From contig NZ_PYOC01000014.1 in assembly GCF_003026215.1 (NCBI RefSeq), positions 58,546 to 122,545 on the forward strand: DNA of 64,000 nt, in the 5' to 3' direction. The position numbers and the translations under genes are program-made. This document shows positions 28,522 through 37,103 of the stretch, piece by piece. Numbering within the stretch: the stretch's first letter is position 1; each line of letters starts with the position of its first letter. The stretch comes from Photobacterium indicum. Its GTDB lineage: Bacteria; Pseudomonadota; Gammaproteobacteria; Enterobacterales; Vibrionaceae. The notes beneath the pieces are model-generated. The model did no database searches. It was not told the origin of the DNA and was given only the letters and a program-made list of their open reading frames with translations.

Positions 28522-30614
28522 TGCAACATAAGATGTTAAAGCTTTCTACACTGGCGATACTTATCGCCGGTGCTACTGGTGCCAATGCCGCTGTGTATAA
28601 AGTGGTACAGGTTACAGATACAAGTGGTGCTGAATCATTACAGTATTTCCCGACTGCGAATACGAGCAGTAACTCTGTTGAATTTTATGGTCAAGGTATT
28701 GAAGCCACCTCAACATCACAAAACTGTTTTACAACAGACTGTGGTGATGCAGATGAATATAAGGTTGTAGGGGAAAGCCGTAGAGGTACAGATGGCATCA
28801 ATTACCGAGATACCATTGCTTTTTTAACGGACAATTATCAACACATAAATGATCGAAATGAGTTCGAGCGTTATTGTAATGATAATCTTGGGTTCAACAC
28901 TTGCAATGTGTGGTCTGAAGCGCAGTACTATGGTAATGCCTATAACAGAGAACAAGCGGATGATCGTACTGGCTTAGGTGGGCTTCAACGCGAGCAGGCT
29001 GCTTGGTCTCTTGGCTATTATTCAAATGCGTCAGCTATTGTTTATGGCGAGACACTTAGTACATTTGCAAATTCTGCTGATGGGTATAGTGATGCAGATA
29101 AAGCTGTCTTAGGTACAATCATTGATAGTGGTAGCCATGTAACACCAAATTCTGTTGTTAATGGTATTGTTGCAGAAGCTGGCACTGATTACGTCTACGG
29201 TATTACAAGCTCTGCGTATTTTTCGAAAGATGGCCGAAATGCTCGTGCGTTCGATAAGCGTGGTTTTGTTAACGCTGGTGCAAATAAAACTGAATTAACA
29301 CCTCCAGCAGCTAGCATTGATCGTCCTGATGATAAGTTAGCTGAACAAATGGGGCAAACATTAGCTAATGATGCTGTTATTTATGATAGCGGTAGTGGCA
29401 GTAAGTTATTAGTGGTTGGATCTGCTTCTTATGCCCCTAGCTTTTATTATAATAGAGGCACTACAGATAGTAAGAATTGGTATTATGATTCAGATAAAGT
29501 GCCTAATACTGATGATATTAATGTTAGTGGCTTAGGTTTTAGTGGTACTGATTTTCAAACTTGCGCAGCAACTCCAACAGCTGCTAATGTTTACTCTAAA
29601 TATGAATGCCAATTCAGTACATTTGCGAATCAAGCAGCTTTTTGGTTAGTGGATTCAGCAACTACTGGTAAAGTTACAGCCTCTGCAATTGTAAAACCGA
29701 GCCTGCCTGTATTAGATGTTGATAGTGAAAATCGTTCATATCAAGCATCAGCTCAGGCTATTTCATTGGTGAATAACCTACCAATCGCGGTGGGTTTTGC
29801 TACTGACTCTGTTGATAACGATTACTATGCGCCACGAGCTGCAATTTTTGAATCGAAGGCGGCGGGATCAAGCTTAACTTGGACAGAGAAATTTATCCCT
29901 GGAATTGATATTGAAAGGGGTAGTGATCGTATTTATAGCTATACAGTAGCGACAGATATCAATGCCAATAACGTAGTTGTAGGTGTTGGCAAGAACTTTA
30001 GAGCTGCAAATCGATCATATGCTGAAGCTATTTTTATCTATGACAACCAGAATGATTCATTAAAAATGTTAGATTCAAATGTGAATGCTAATATTTTCTT
30101 TGACGGTTCTAACGGTCGTCCAAGTGCAATAAATGGTAATAACCAAGTTGTTGGTTGGGTTGATTCTGAAACCGTCAATCAGATTGATGGTCGTGAACGT
30201 CGTCAACGAGCATTCACTTATATTGCTGGTGATACCGCGATTGCTGGCTCTCCGTTGACTGCTGGTGGGTCTTGGATGATCAACGACCTTACATATGGCG
30301 ATGAATCAAATTCGATAGTCGCTAATAATAACCAATACAGAATTGCGCAAGCGACGGATATTAACGATGCGGGTGTTATATCTGCAACAGCGTTTATGTG
30401 TGATGGTGGTTATGATTCGTTCAGTAATGAAGCTCAATGTAAGGGCGGTGGTGTAGGTAAAGAAAGAGTCGTTGCCGTTAAACTTGTGCCAATTCCGGAC
30501 GGTACTGTTGATGTACGTCCAGAAGAATCAGGAACGATAAAACGTTCTGGTGCTTCTTTTGGCATGTTTGCTTTGACACTGCTAGGTCTATTTGGTTTCA
30601 GAAGAAGAAAATAA
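28521..30614 (+). CDS. DUF3466 family exported protein with a C-terminal sorting tail
   Basis: This 697-residue protein has a signal peptide (about 1-24, ending GATGANAAV). A long beta-rich body of repeated short strands follows, with recurrent phrases such as DINANNVVVGVG, INGNNQVVGW and DINDAGVISA, as in DUF3466/HAF-repeat proteins. The C-terminus has a short spacer, a hydrophobic helix (FGMFALTLLGLFGF) and RRRK, the layout of GlyGly-CTERM-type sorting signals cleaved by rhombosortases in Vibrio and Shewanella, although the Gly-Gly itself is not clear (SGASFG). It is probably a surface or secreted protein of unknown role, co-transcribed with uup. Confidence 0.85.
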   Translation: MQHKMLKLSTLAILIAGATGANAAVYKVVQVTDTSGAESLQYFPTANTSSNSVEFYGQGIEATSTSQNCFTTDCGDADEYKVVGESRRGTDGINYRDTIAFLTDNYQHINDRNEFERYCNDNLGFNTCNVWSEAQYYGNAYNREQADDRTGLGGLQREQAAWSLGYYSNASAIVYGETLSTFANSADGYSDADKAVLGTIIDSGSHVTPNSVVNGIVAEAGTDYVYGITSSAYFSKDGRNARAFDKRGFVNAGANKTELTPPAASIDRPDDKLAEQMGQTLANDAVIYDSGSGSKLLVVGSASYAPSFYYNRGTTDSKNWYYDSDKVPNTDDINVSGLGFSGTDFQTCAATPTAANVYSKYECQFSTFANQAAFWLVDSATTGKVTASAIVKPSLPVLDVDSENRSYQASAQAISLVNNLPIAVGFATDSVDNDYYAPRAAIFESKAAGSSLTWTEKFIPGIDIERGSDRIYSYTVATDINANNVVVGVGKNFRAANRSYAEAIFIYDNQNDSLKMLDSNVNANIFFDGSNGRPSAINGNNQVVGWVDSETVNQIDGRERRQRAFTYIAGDTAIAGSPLTAGGSWMINDLTYGDESNSIVANNNQYRIAQATDINDAGVISATAFMCDGGYDSFSNEAQCKGGGVGKERVVAVKLVPIPDGTVDVRPEESGTIKRSGASFGMFALTLLGLFGFRRRK

Positions 30615-30641
30615 ATTTTTGTCATAATTATTTATTTTTCA

Positions 30642-30675
30642 CTAAGGCTCACAATTTGTGAGCCTTAGTTGTTTC
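30642..30675 (+). terminator. Terminator of the rlmKL-uup-DUF3466 unit
   Basis: The stem CTAAGGCTCAC/GTGAGCCTTAG with an AATTT loop is followed by TTGTTT, about 28 bases past the stop. Confidence 0.85.
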
Positions 30676-30783
30676 TGAGGTTGAAAAAATAGTGAAGATC
30701 GCTAATTCTTATATTTGGAGTCACCAAAACTCCATCATTACGAAACTGTAGTGAAACAATATAAATAAGGTTGAGGACGAACT

Positions 30784-30957
30784 ATGAAGAGACAAAAGCG
30801 GGATCGATTAGAACGTGCGCAGGCTCGCGGGTATCAAGCTGGCTTAAATGGCCGTTCTAATGAAATGTGTCCGTACCAAGGTGTGGACGCCCGTACTAAT
30901 TGGCTTGGTGGTTGGCGAGACGCAAGAGAGGAATTGCAAACAGGTCTCTATAAATAA
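30784..30957 (+). CDS. rmf: Ribosome modulation factor
   Basis: This 57-residue basic protein begins MKRQKRDRLERAQARGYQAG and continues with SNEMCPY and WLGGWRDAREE, the full RMF signature. RMF pairs 70S ribosomes into inactive 100S dimers in stationary phase. Its position just before fabA is conserved in enterobacteria and vibrios. A GAGGACGAACT ribosome region precedes the ATG, and a terminator follows directly. Confidence 0.95.
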   Translation: MKRQKRDRLERAQARGYQAGLNGRSNEMCPYQGVDARTNWLGGWRDAREELQTGLYK

Positions 30958-30988
30958 TATCCCTCCCTCATAGAAAGAACCCTTATTT

Positions 30989-31013
30989 AGCCCCATAGGA
31001 GAAGGGGCTTTTT
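30989..31013 (+). terminator. Terminator of rmf
   Basis: The stem AGCCCC/GGGGCT with a 9-base loop, followed by TTTTA, lies about 32 bases beyond the rmf stop. Confidence 0.85.
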
Positions 31014-31107
31014 ATTGCCTGTAATTTACTAGTCTTTACTGTATATGACTTTAAAATCAAAGGGGTAAATTAGGCGCTTGTTAGTTACGGGGTATTAAAT
31101 AACAGAC

Positions 31108-31137
31108 AGAAAAAAGGCCGCATAATAGCAGCCTTTT
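31108..31137 (-). terminator. Terminator of fabA
   Basis: The stem AAAAAGGCCGC/GCAGCCTTTTT (one mismatch) with loop ATAATA is flanked by A and T runs. It lies 32 bases beyond the stop of minus-strand fabA. Confidence 0.85.
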
Positions 31138-31168
31138 TGTACTTGTAAGTGAACCCAAAGGGGGCGAC

Positions 31169-31684
31169 TTAGAAGTTTGTAGTGTCAGAGAATAGACCTA
31201 CTTTTAAATCTTTAGCAACGTAGATTTCTTTACCGTCTACCAATACACGGCCGTCAGCAACGCCCATGATAAGCTTACGGTTAATAACACGCTTAAGCTG
31301 AATGTCGTACGTTACTTTCTTTGCTGTTGGTAGAATTTGACCTGTGAATTTAACTTCACCTACACCAAGAGCACGACCTTTACCTTCGCCACCTTGCCAG
31401 CCAAGGAAGAAGCCAACTAGCTGCCACATTGCATCTAAGCCAAGACAACCAGGCATTACAGGGTCACCTTTAAAGTGACAATCGAAAAACCATAGGTCAG
31501 GGTTAATGTCTAATTCCGCATGAATGAAGCCTTTACCGTGCTCGCCACCTTCGCTTGAAATTTCAATCACGCGATCGATCATCAGCATATTGTCAGAAGG
31601 TAAAGAAGGGAAAGCTGGACCATAAAGTTCACCTTTACCACATGCTACTAATTCATCGTATTCAAAAGATTGTTGGCGTTTCAT
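31169..31684 (-). CDS. fabA: 3-hydroxydecanoyl-ACP dehydratase/isomerase
   Basis: This 171-residue enzyme introduces the double bond in anaerobic unsaturated fatty acid synthesis (dehydration of 3-hydroxydecanoyl-ACP and isomerisation to the cis-3 form). Active-site His70 (DCHFKGDP) and Asp84 (GCLGLDAMWQL) fall at the same positions as in E. coli FabA. A perfect 22-bp palindrome of the FabR type lies 37 bp upstream of the start. It stands between rmf and the LonB-like gene, as in E. coli. Confidence 0.97.
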   Translation of the reverse strand: MKRQQSFEYDELVACGKGELYGPAFPSLPSDNMLMIDRVIEISSEGGEHGKGFIHAELDINPDLWFFDCHFKGDPVMPGCLGLDAMWQLVGFFLGWQGGEGKGRALGVGEVKFTGQILPTAKKVTYDIQLKRVINRKLIMGVADGRVLVDGKEIYVAKDLKVGLFSDTTNF

Positions 31685-31720
31685 CAGATTCTTACTGCTC
31701 CAAGAAAGTATGAGAGCAAT

Positions 31721-31742
31721 TTAGCGTACACGTGTACGCTAA
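31721..31742. promoter_or_regulatory. FabR-type operator upstream of fabA
   Basis: The half-site TTAGCGTACAC is followed immediately by its exact inverse GTGTACGCTAA, making a 22-bp perfect palindrome. It contains the AGCGTAC...GTACGCT core known for FabR sites at fabA and fabB. It lies 37-58 bp upstream of the fabA start codon, where a repressor would overlap the promoter. Confidence 0.8.
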
Positions 31743-31752
31743 ACAACTCGGA

Positions 31753-33501
31753 TCAGTGCTGGCCAAACCAGTTGCGGATAATAGATAACCAACTGACATC
31801 ATTAGGCTCTTCACCATGATGGAAGGCATCTATTCGCATTGCAATTCTCGCAAGAATTGTATCACTGTCGTTTTCTTCGCCTCTTAGTGCTTTTCCCATA
31901 ATTAGCGGAACAGCCTCGTCGACGTTTTCAACAGCCCAAATATGAAATTGTCCTGATTTTATTGCTTCGAGGACATCTTCATTTAAGCATAAATGACTTA
32001 AGTTTGTTTTCGGTAATATGACACCTTGAGTGCCTGTTAGGCCACGGTGAACACAAACCTTATAGAAACCTTCAATCTTCTCGTTAATGCCGCCTACTGC
32101 TTGTACACGACCGAATTGGTCTACTGCACCTGTAATGGCAATTTGTTGATTGATTGGCTGCATCGCTAATGCTGAAACAAGTGTACATAGCTCAGCTAAC
32201 GATGCACTGTCTCCATCGACTTCGCAGTATGACTGTTCGAATACAATAGAGGCAGAGAAGGGTAATGCTTGATCTAAGTTTAGCGCGGCACTCACAAAAG
32301 CCTGCATTATCATCATGCCTTTAGCGTGAATATTACCACCAAGGTCTGCTTTACGCTCAACATCAGAGATATCACCATCACCAAAGTGTACAACACAAGA
32401 GATACGTGCGGGTTCTCCGTAAGAGACAGGGTGACCTTGTACATCGATAACGGTTAAAGCATTCACTTGGCCAATTTGTTCGCCTTTACAATCAATAACC
32501 ACTTGACCGTGATGAATATCTTCAATAGCACGTTCAGGTAAGTATGATTCGCGGAAATGACGTGCTTTTAACGAAGACTTTAAATTTTCAGCAGTAATCG
32601 TGTGCCCGTCAGCTTCAATAGCCGCTTCAGAAATTAACCCTTGGTGCCAAATAGGACAAAGCGGAACACGCGTTTGATCTTCAGCATGGCGAGCGCCCGT
32701 TGCTAATAACACATTAATCGCGTCAGCATCGGCAAGGTCAGGTAAACCTGCTTTGTTAATAATGGCTTTTACGTAAGCAAGATAGGAAGGAAGACTTTGC
32801 TCTGAAATAAGTAAGTCTTGCTCAAATTCACTGTACATTGAAAAACCGGATGTGAAATCGGGTTCACCGTTATCAAATTCACCCATTAAATACCGATCGC
32901 CCATTACGACAAGCTTCAGATTCAGCTTTTCAGGCACCGGCAGTGGGTAAAGAGTTTTATGAGAGGCAGCTTGCCATTCCAGCTCACCATTCATTAAGAC
33001 GCTTTTTAATCGAGGCCACAATGCAGGATTACTTAAAATACTTGTAACAGAAAGCACAAGGTAGCCATTGTTCGCTTGATGAACAAGGCCATGCTTAACT
33101 TGAGCTTTCGAAATTTTCCCATCTTCAGAAGGGGGATAAACCGCACCAAAAAGGCTTAGCTCAGTCACATTTTCGCCAGCAATAATAACCGTTGATTCTG
33201 CATTCTGATTTTTGTTATTGATTTGCTCCTCAGAATCAACCTGCTGTGATTTTTTTTTCTTGTTCTCTACGTCATATTTAGCGAGTAGCTCAATCACGTA
33301 ATCGCGATAGACTTTGTTGTCAGGCGCAGTAATACGAAGAACGCGAGGTTGCAGTTCAATTGCGGTGAAGCGGCGAACGGCGTCACTAAGACGGTCTTGC
33401 AAAGTACCTACAGGGGCAGGCTGAAGATTCTCATAATCTTCCATGATTGTTTGGTACTTCGAGTAATCTGGGATCATTGTACGCCAGGATTCTTCATGCA
33501 T
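31753..33501 (-). CDS. Lon-related ATP-dependent protease (YcbZ/LonB-like)
   Basis: About 582 residues, similar in size to E. coli YcbZ (586). The C-terminal part is a Lon-type protease domain with catalytic Ser in CEVDGDSASLAEL and Lys in VGGINEKIEGFYKV. The N-terminal AAA-like region lacks an obvious intact Walker A motif, as in other YcbZ proteins. The frame is open to 33,564, but the ATG at 33,501 (MHEESWRTMIPDY) is preceded by a GAAAGAAAG stretch and starts the conserved part. YcbZ/LonH has been linked to ribosome assembly; substrates are not clear. It is divergent from matP. Confidence 0.85.
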   Translation of the reverse strand: MHEESWRTMIPDYSKYQTIMEDYENLQPAPVGTLQDRLSDAVRRFTAIELQPRVLRITAPDNKVYRDYVIELLAKYDVENKKKKSQQVDSEEQINNKNQNAESTVIIAGENVTELSLFGAVYPPSEDGKISKAQVKHGLVHQANNGYLVLSVTSILSNPALWPRLKSVLMNGELEWQAASHKTLYPLPVPEKLNLKLVVMGDRYLMGEFDNGEPDFTSGFSMYSEFEQDLLISEQSLPSYLAYVKAIINKAGLPDLADADAINVLLATGARHAEDQTRVPLCPIWHQGLISEAAIEADGHTITAENLKSSLKARHFRESYLPERAIEDIHHGQVVIDCKGEQIGQVNALTVIDVQGHPVSYGEPARISCVVHFGDGDISDVERKADLGGNIHAKGMMIMQAFVSAALNLDQALPFSASIVFEQSYCEVDGDSASLAELCTLVSALAMQPINQQIAITGAVDQFGRVQAVGGINEKIEGFYKVCVHRGLTGTQGVILPKTNLSHLCLNEDVLEAIKSGQFHIWAVENVDEAVPLIMGKALRGEENDSDTILARIAMRIDAFHHGEEPNDVSWLSIIRNWFGQH

Positions 33502-33695
33502 AGACTTGTGCTTTCTTTCGTTACTGTGAAAAGGACAGCAGTATAAAGGAATCAATGCCCTCATAATAGTTAGATATGCAGGATATTGAGTTTGTGAGAA
33601 AACAAACAGTTAATATCGTGATGTAATTGAGCTTTTATCTAGAATCAGTTACGCTGTCACTGTTTGTTTTGGACTTTTGAGAATTATCCCCTTTT

Positions 33696-34142
33696 ATGAA
33701 ATATCAGCAACTTGAAAACCTCGAAGCCGGTTGGAAATGGACTTACTTGGTCAAAAAATGGAAAGAAGGAGAGGCAATCACCTGTCATATCGATTCGAGT
33801 GAAGCCGAAGCTGCTATTCAATCTTTACTTACCATTGAACACGAACCGACAAAAGTGATTGAGTGGATTGATAAGCATATGTCTCCTGAGCTTGAAAATA
33901 AGCTGAAACAAGCTATTCGAGCAAAACGCAAGCGTCATTTCAATGCGGAGCAGGTACATACGCGTAAGAAATCGATCGATCTTGACTATCGTGTATGGGA
34001 AAAGTTAGCAGAGAAGTCACAAGAACTGGGCTCTACGTTATCAGATACGATTGAATACTTGTTGAGTGAGAGCAATCGCACAGAGACAGTCACTAAGACG
34101 GTTTCAGACATCCGTAAAGATTTATCAGATCTATTAGATTGA
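33696..34142 (+). CDS. matP: Macrodomain Ter protein MatP
   Basis: This 148-residue DNA-binding protein organises the terminus macrodomain and tethers it to the divisome. The N-terminal part KYQQLENLEAGWKWTYLVKKWK is the family signature. The C-terminal part (about residues 85-130) has a ribbon-helix-helix segment (RKKSIDLDYRVWEKLAEKSQELG). Its presence fits, but does not prove, that the window is near the replication terminus. I searched by eye for matS (GTGACNNNGTCAC) and found no full match. Confidence 0.95.
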   Translation: MKYQQLENLEAGWKWTYLVKKWKEGEAITCHIDSSEAEAAIQSLLTIEHEPTKVIEWIDKHMSPELENKLKQAIRAKRKRHFNAEQVHTRKKSIDLDYRVWEKLAEKSQELGSTLSDTIEYLLSESNRTETVTKTVSDIRKDLSDLLD

Positions 34143-34236
34143 GAGTGATCTATTTGTAGTGAATATTAGATTCGTTACAGTAAAATTTTCAAACTGATAT
34201 AGGCTTATAATAAAACGTACAAAAAGGAATCATTGA

Positions 34237-34542
34237 ATGGAATATGTCATCATACTTGCCGTTGCCGTCATTTTTCTTGTTTTTAAAGACCGTCCTGTAA
34301 TGACGATGAAGTTCAAAGACGGTGAACTGACGCATTCAAAAGGGGATATTCCCCATGGTTTTTTGGTCGGCTGTAAAGAGATAGCGCATAAGCAGCCGTT
34401 CTCTGGTCAAATTAAAGTCTACAAAAATCGCTTTACAACAAAGATCACCTTTTCAAAGACTGTGCCAAGTAAGGTAAAGCAACGTATACACAATGTGTTC
34501 CCGCATACTGGTACGAATAAGAAACAAGGTCGACGCGCCTAA
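34237..34542 (+). CDS. DUF3634 family membrane protein
   Basis: This 101-residue protein has an N-terminal transmembrane helix (VIILAVAVIFLVF, residues 4-16), the segment MTMKFKDGELTHSKGDIPHGF, and a basic C-terminus with KVYKNRFTTKITFSK. It matches the DUF3634 family of vibrios and relatives, which usually lies near matP. Its function is unknown. Confidence 0.75.
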   Translation: MEYVIILAVAVIFLVFKDRPVMTMKFKDGELTHSKGDIPHGFLVGCKEIAHKQPFSGQIKVYKNRFTTKITFSKTVPSKVKQRIHNVFPHTGTNKKQGRRA

Positions 34543-34628
34543 TCTTTACCTTTTTAAAATGTAGTTATCTGATAACGGCTTCTAATGAGGCCGTTTTTGT
34601 ATCCGCTTAATATGGAAATGCTTATCTT

Positions 34629-35039
34629 ATGATTCAACCTCATGCCCTTCGATTAACTCAAGGGGACGATTTAAAAGCCTCTGTTTTAGCCTATGTGAAG
34701 GCGAATAGCATTAAAGCAGGCTCACTTTTATCTTGTGCGGGATGTTTAACGACAGCGCGTATACGCCTTGCTGATGAGTCTAAATCATTGACGCTTGATG
34801 GACCTTTAGAAATTCTAACACTTTCTGGCACATTAACGGCTGATCATGTTCACCTTCATATTTCTGTTGCAGATAAAGAAGGCAGGGTATTTGGTGGTCA
34901 TTTAATGGATGGGAATCTAGTGTCTTACACTGCTGAGATTTGTTTATTGAGTTTTACTGAGCAACACTTTTCTCGTGAATACGATGCAGCAACGGGTTTT
35001 GATGAGCTGGTGGTTGATAATAATACCAAATTCATCTAA
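34629..35039 (+). CDS. PPC/DUF296 domain protein
   Basis: This 136-residue single-domain protein has the PPC (plants and prokaryotes conserved) fold. Landmarks are RLTQGDDLKASVLAYVKANSI, SGTLTADHVHLHISVADKEG and GGHLMDGNLV, including the conserved HLH and GGH metal-binding residues. Bacterial members are trimers of unclear function; plant members are fused to AT-hooks. A long hairpin follows directly at 35,043-35,090. Confidence 0.82.
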   Translation: MIQPHALRLTQGDDLKASVLAYVKANSIKAGSLLSCAGCLTTARIRLADESKSLTLDGPLEILTLSGTLTADHVHLHISVADKEGRVFGGHLMDGNLVSYTAEICLLSFTEQHFSREYDAATGFDELVVDNNTKFI

Positions 35040-35042
35040 AAG

Positions 35043-35090
35043 TGGGTTTCTATGCTTTGATTAAACCTATTTATACAAAGTAGAAACCCA
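35043..35090. terminator. Long hairpin after the PPC gene
   Basis: The outer stem TGGGTTTCTA/TAGAAACCCA and inner stem CTTTG/CAAAG surround a 16-base loop. No T-run follows, so it is a terminator-like or stabilising structure. Confidence 0.5.
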
Positions 35091-35098
35091 AAATAGTA

Positions 35099-35145
35099 AT
35101 ACCATTCTGGATAAGTAAATGGTCAGATACTTGTCTAGATGGTAT
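35099..35145. repeat. MITE-like interspersed palindrome, copy 2
   Basis: ATACCATTCTGGATAAGTA is matched by an imperfect inverse arm ending ATGGTAT, with GGTCAGATA near the centre. Ends (ATACC/GGTAT), size (47 versus 59 bases) and the central CAGATA resemble the hairpin at 10,284-10,342. Confidence 0.5.
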
Positions 35146-35178
35146 AGCAACCGTGTTTAATATAAAAAGAAAAATGGG

Positions 35179-35424
35179 TTAGTTGATTGCGCCGAAAAGC
35201 GCTCGCTGGCTTTCAATATAGTTGGTTAATTTCTCTTTTAATTGTTTCAATTCATCTTCTGCTTTTATCCGTAATTCCATTTCAGCTTCAAGCTGCTTAC
35301 CAAGATCAACGGCAAGGTAACCGCCTTGTATAAGCGCTTTTGTTGTAACGTTACTTTTAGTTAATTTTTTTAAATCTTCGATCATATAATAATGCTGATC
35401 TAGATCTCGAATCGTAATAGCCAT
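35179..35424 (-). CDS. Small coiled-coil protein, unknown function
   Basis: This 81-residue protein has an N-terminal AITIRDLDQHYYMIEDLKKLTK followed by a heptad-rich charged helix (about residues 40-72: LGKQLEAEMELRIKAEDELK). The ATG has a clear AAGGAG site. No family recognised. It is convergent with the PPC gene. Confidence 0.65.
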   Translation of the reverse strand: MAITIRDLDQHYYMIEDLKKLTKSNVTTKALIQGGYLAVDLGKQLEAEMELRIKAEDELKQLKEKLTNYIESQRALFGAIN

Positions 35425-35728
35425 TAATACTCCTTGTTAAGGGAGCATTTTACCTTATTATTATGTCTATTACCTAGAATGATTGCATTTCCTTCGGCGG
35501 GAATAATAGGTCATACTGATTTTTGATTGCATTATTTAAGGTGAATGTGTTTTAAAATCTCTATATAGATACCAATAATGAATGTTTAGGTTAAATTTTA
35601 CGAGGTCATCAATGCTTTTTTCCTTATATTGTAACGATCTGCTTGATAATTAAAGCCACATCACTACACTCTGATAGCTTATAAATATAATGATTATTAT
35701 TAATAGCCGAAAGCGGTAGGATTGTCTT
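35425..35728. other. Promoter region between the coiled-coil gene and the PilZ gene
   Basis: These 304 AT-rich bases lie between divergent genes. I see no repeat or RNA structure. Confidence 0.5.
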
Positions 35729-36451
35729 TTGAATGTAAATGGAAATGCGCTAAGAGAACGGCTTTTAGCTAAACGTAGTGAAGAGTCAGTGCCTGGTATA
35801 CGCGGCATATGTATGATTAACCATGGTAGTAGTATTACGATTAGTATAAAAACCCCGCTAGGACGCTTGTTTCAATGCGAAACGACATTCATTGGATCTA
35901 ATGGTACCGATTATTTTATTTTGGCTTTACCAGAAGTCAGCCCACATGATTTAGGTGATTATTTTTGTGAAGGGTACTGGGTATCGATTAAGGCAATTTC
36001 CGACCGTGGCGAAGGGGCGATAGTCAGATTCAAAACTCAAATGGATAATATTATTCAAAAACCCGAGCGAATGATCACGCTCAGAATTCCACAAATTATA
36101 GGGTTAACACAGCTTCGTAGCGAGGCGCGTTATGAAGTGAAATTACAAGGTCATGTCTCAATTTCCAATCGCCTTTTGCTGGTGGAATTTAAAGATTTGT
36201 CATCAAAAGGGTGCTGCTTCGTTTACGGTTCGAATGGTCCTTCATTTGATACCGATAATAAAATAACCATTGTTGTGAAACACCCAGTAACAGGACAAAA
36301 TTACCGCCTTACCGGTGTAGTGCGTAGTGCGCAAAAAATGAGTGGATTAAATAATTGTGGTGTTCTATTTGATAACGACGGGCAAGATATAACGAAACAG
36401 TTATTAGCACAGCTAATTTTTGATGGCTCTCGGTTGTCATTTAAAGCTTAA
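35729..36451 (+). CDS. PilZ-domain protein (probable c-di-GMP receptor, YcgR-like layout)
   Basis: This 240-residue protein has an N-terminal YcgR-like flagellar-brake region followed by a PilZ domain from about residue 130. The PilZ ligand motifs are present: an Arg-rich QLRSEARYEVKL and later DLSSKGCCF ([D/N]xSxxG). This supports binding of cyclic di-GMP and a role in motility or surface behaviour. The start is probably the TTG at 35,729 (LNVNGNALRERLL), with AGGA about 10 bases upstream; no suitable ATG is nearby. Confidence 0.8.
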   Translation: MNVNGNALRERLLAKRSEESVPGIRGICMINHGSSITISIKTPLGRLFQCETTFIGSNGTDYFILALPEVSPHDLGDYFCEGYWVSIKAISDRGEGAIVRFKTQMDNIIQKPERMITLRIPQIIGLTQLRSEARYEVKLQGHVSISNRLLLVEFKDLSSKGCCFVYGSNGPSFDTDNKITIVVKHPVTGQNYRLTGVVRSAQKMSGLNNCGVLFDNDGQDITKQLLAQLIFDGSRLSFKA

Positions 36452-36624
36452 TGATTGTTGTATTAACGATTTCAATCAAAGAGAGTCATTCAACACTGGC
36501 ACTATAGATTACGCGGTCACGCTGATTACCCTAATGCACTATAACTTTATTTTAATAAGAAATTTAAACAGCTTCGTTATATATCACCACAGATTTATCT
36601 ATAACTCGGGGAAAAAGAAGGGGT

Positions 36625-36651
36625 TTGTTACAGCGCGTGACGCTGTAACAA
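36625..36651 (-). terminator. Terminator-like hairpin after the ToxS-like gene
   Basis: A perfect 11-bp stem TTGTTACAGCG/CGCTGTAACAA with a 5-base loop lies 6 bases beyond the stop of the minus-strand gene at 36,657. Confidence 0.65.
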
Positions 36652-36656
36652 TTGAT

Positions 36657-37103
36657 TTATGAGCCACTTGTACCAATAAGAACACTATTCAGATTAATTA
36701 GTGATCCATTTTTTGCGACAAAAACGCCTCTCTGATCTGAAATCAAAAAAGCATCGCTCTTATTCACATTCTTTATAAAGAAACTACGGACTGTAAAACT
36801 TTGATGTTTCTCTGCACCGTCTTGTTCCGTTGCATATAAATAGTAATGTGAGCCAAAGCGTAGGAAAAAACCAAAAAACTGCTTCGATATAACGATAGCG
36901 TCTTTAGTGTCTTTGCCTATAAACTGCATTTTCATACGCCCGCGATTATAAGTAATCTTTAGTGTTTCTTTTCCATAGCCATCATACTGACTAGAAAAGC
37001 GGTATGAATTCTTAGTTAATAAGGCTGATGCTGAACCAAACAAAACAATGAACAATAGGGCAAGTACAACTCCCGTTATTATTTTTCCAACTAACTTACT
37101 CAT
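36657..37103 (-). CDS. Small membrane-anchored periplasmic protein, ToxS-like position
   Basis: This 148-residue protein has an N-terminal transmembrane helix (about residues 6-28, LVGKIITGVVLALLFIVLFG) and a beta-rich periplasmic part. The ATG at 37,103 overlaps the stop of the upstream regulator by 8 bp (ATGAGTAA), giving tight coupling. Gene order, size and topology resemble ToxS, TcpH and VtrC, which form periplasmic complexes with their ToxR-type partners. Direct sequence similarity to ToxS is not evident to me, so the role is inferred from context. Confidence 0.65.
   Translation of the reverse strand: MSKLVGKIITGVVLALLFIVLFGSASALLTKNSYRFSSQYDGYGKETLKITYNRGRMKMQFIGKDTKDAIVISKQFFGFFLRFGSHYYLYATEQDGAEKHQSFTVRSFFIKNVNKSDAFLISDQRGVFVAKNGSLINLNSVLIGTSGS

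Noticed and set aside
33696..34142. Expectation of matS sites near matP
   Set aside because: I looked for GTGACNNNGTCAC through the window and found only partial matches such as GTGACCCCGTAAC at about 52,020, with one core mismatch and lying in a coding region, so no matS is called.
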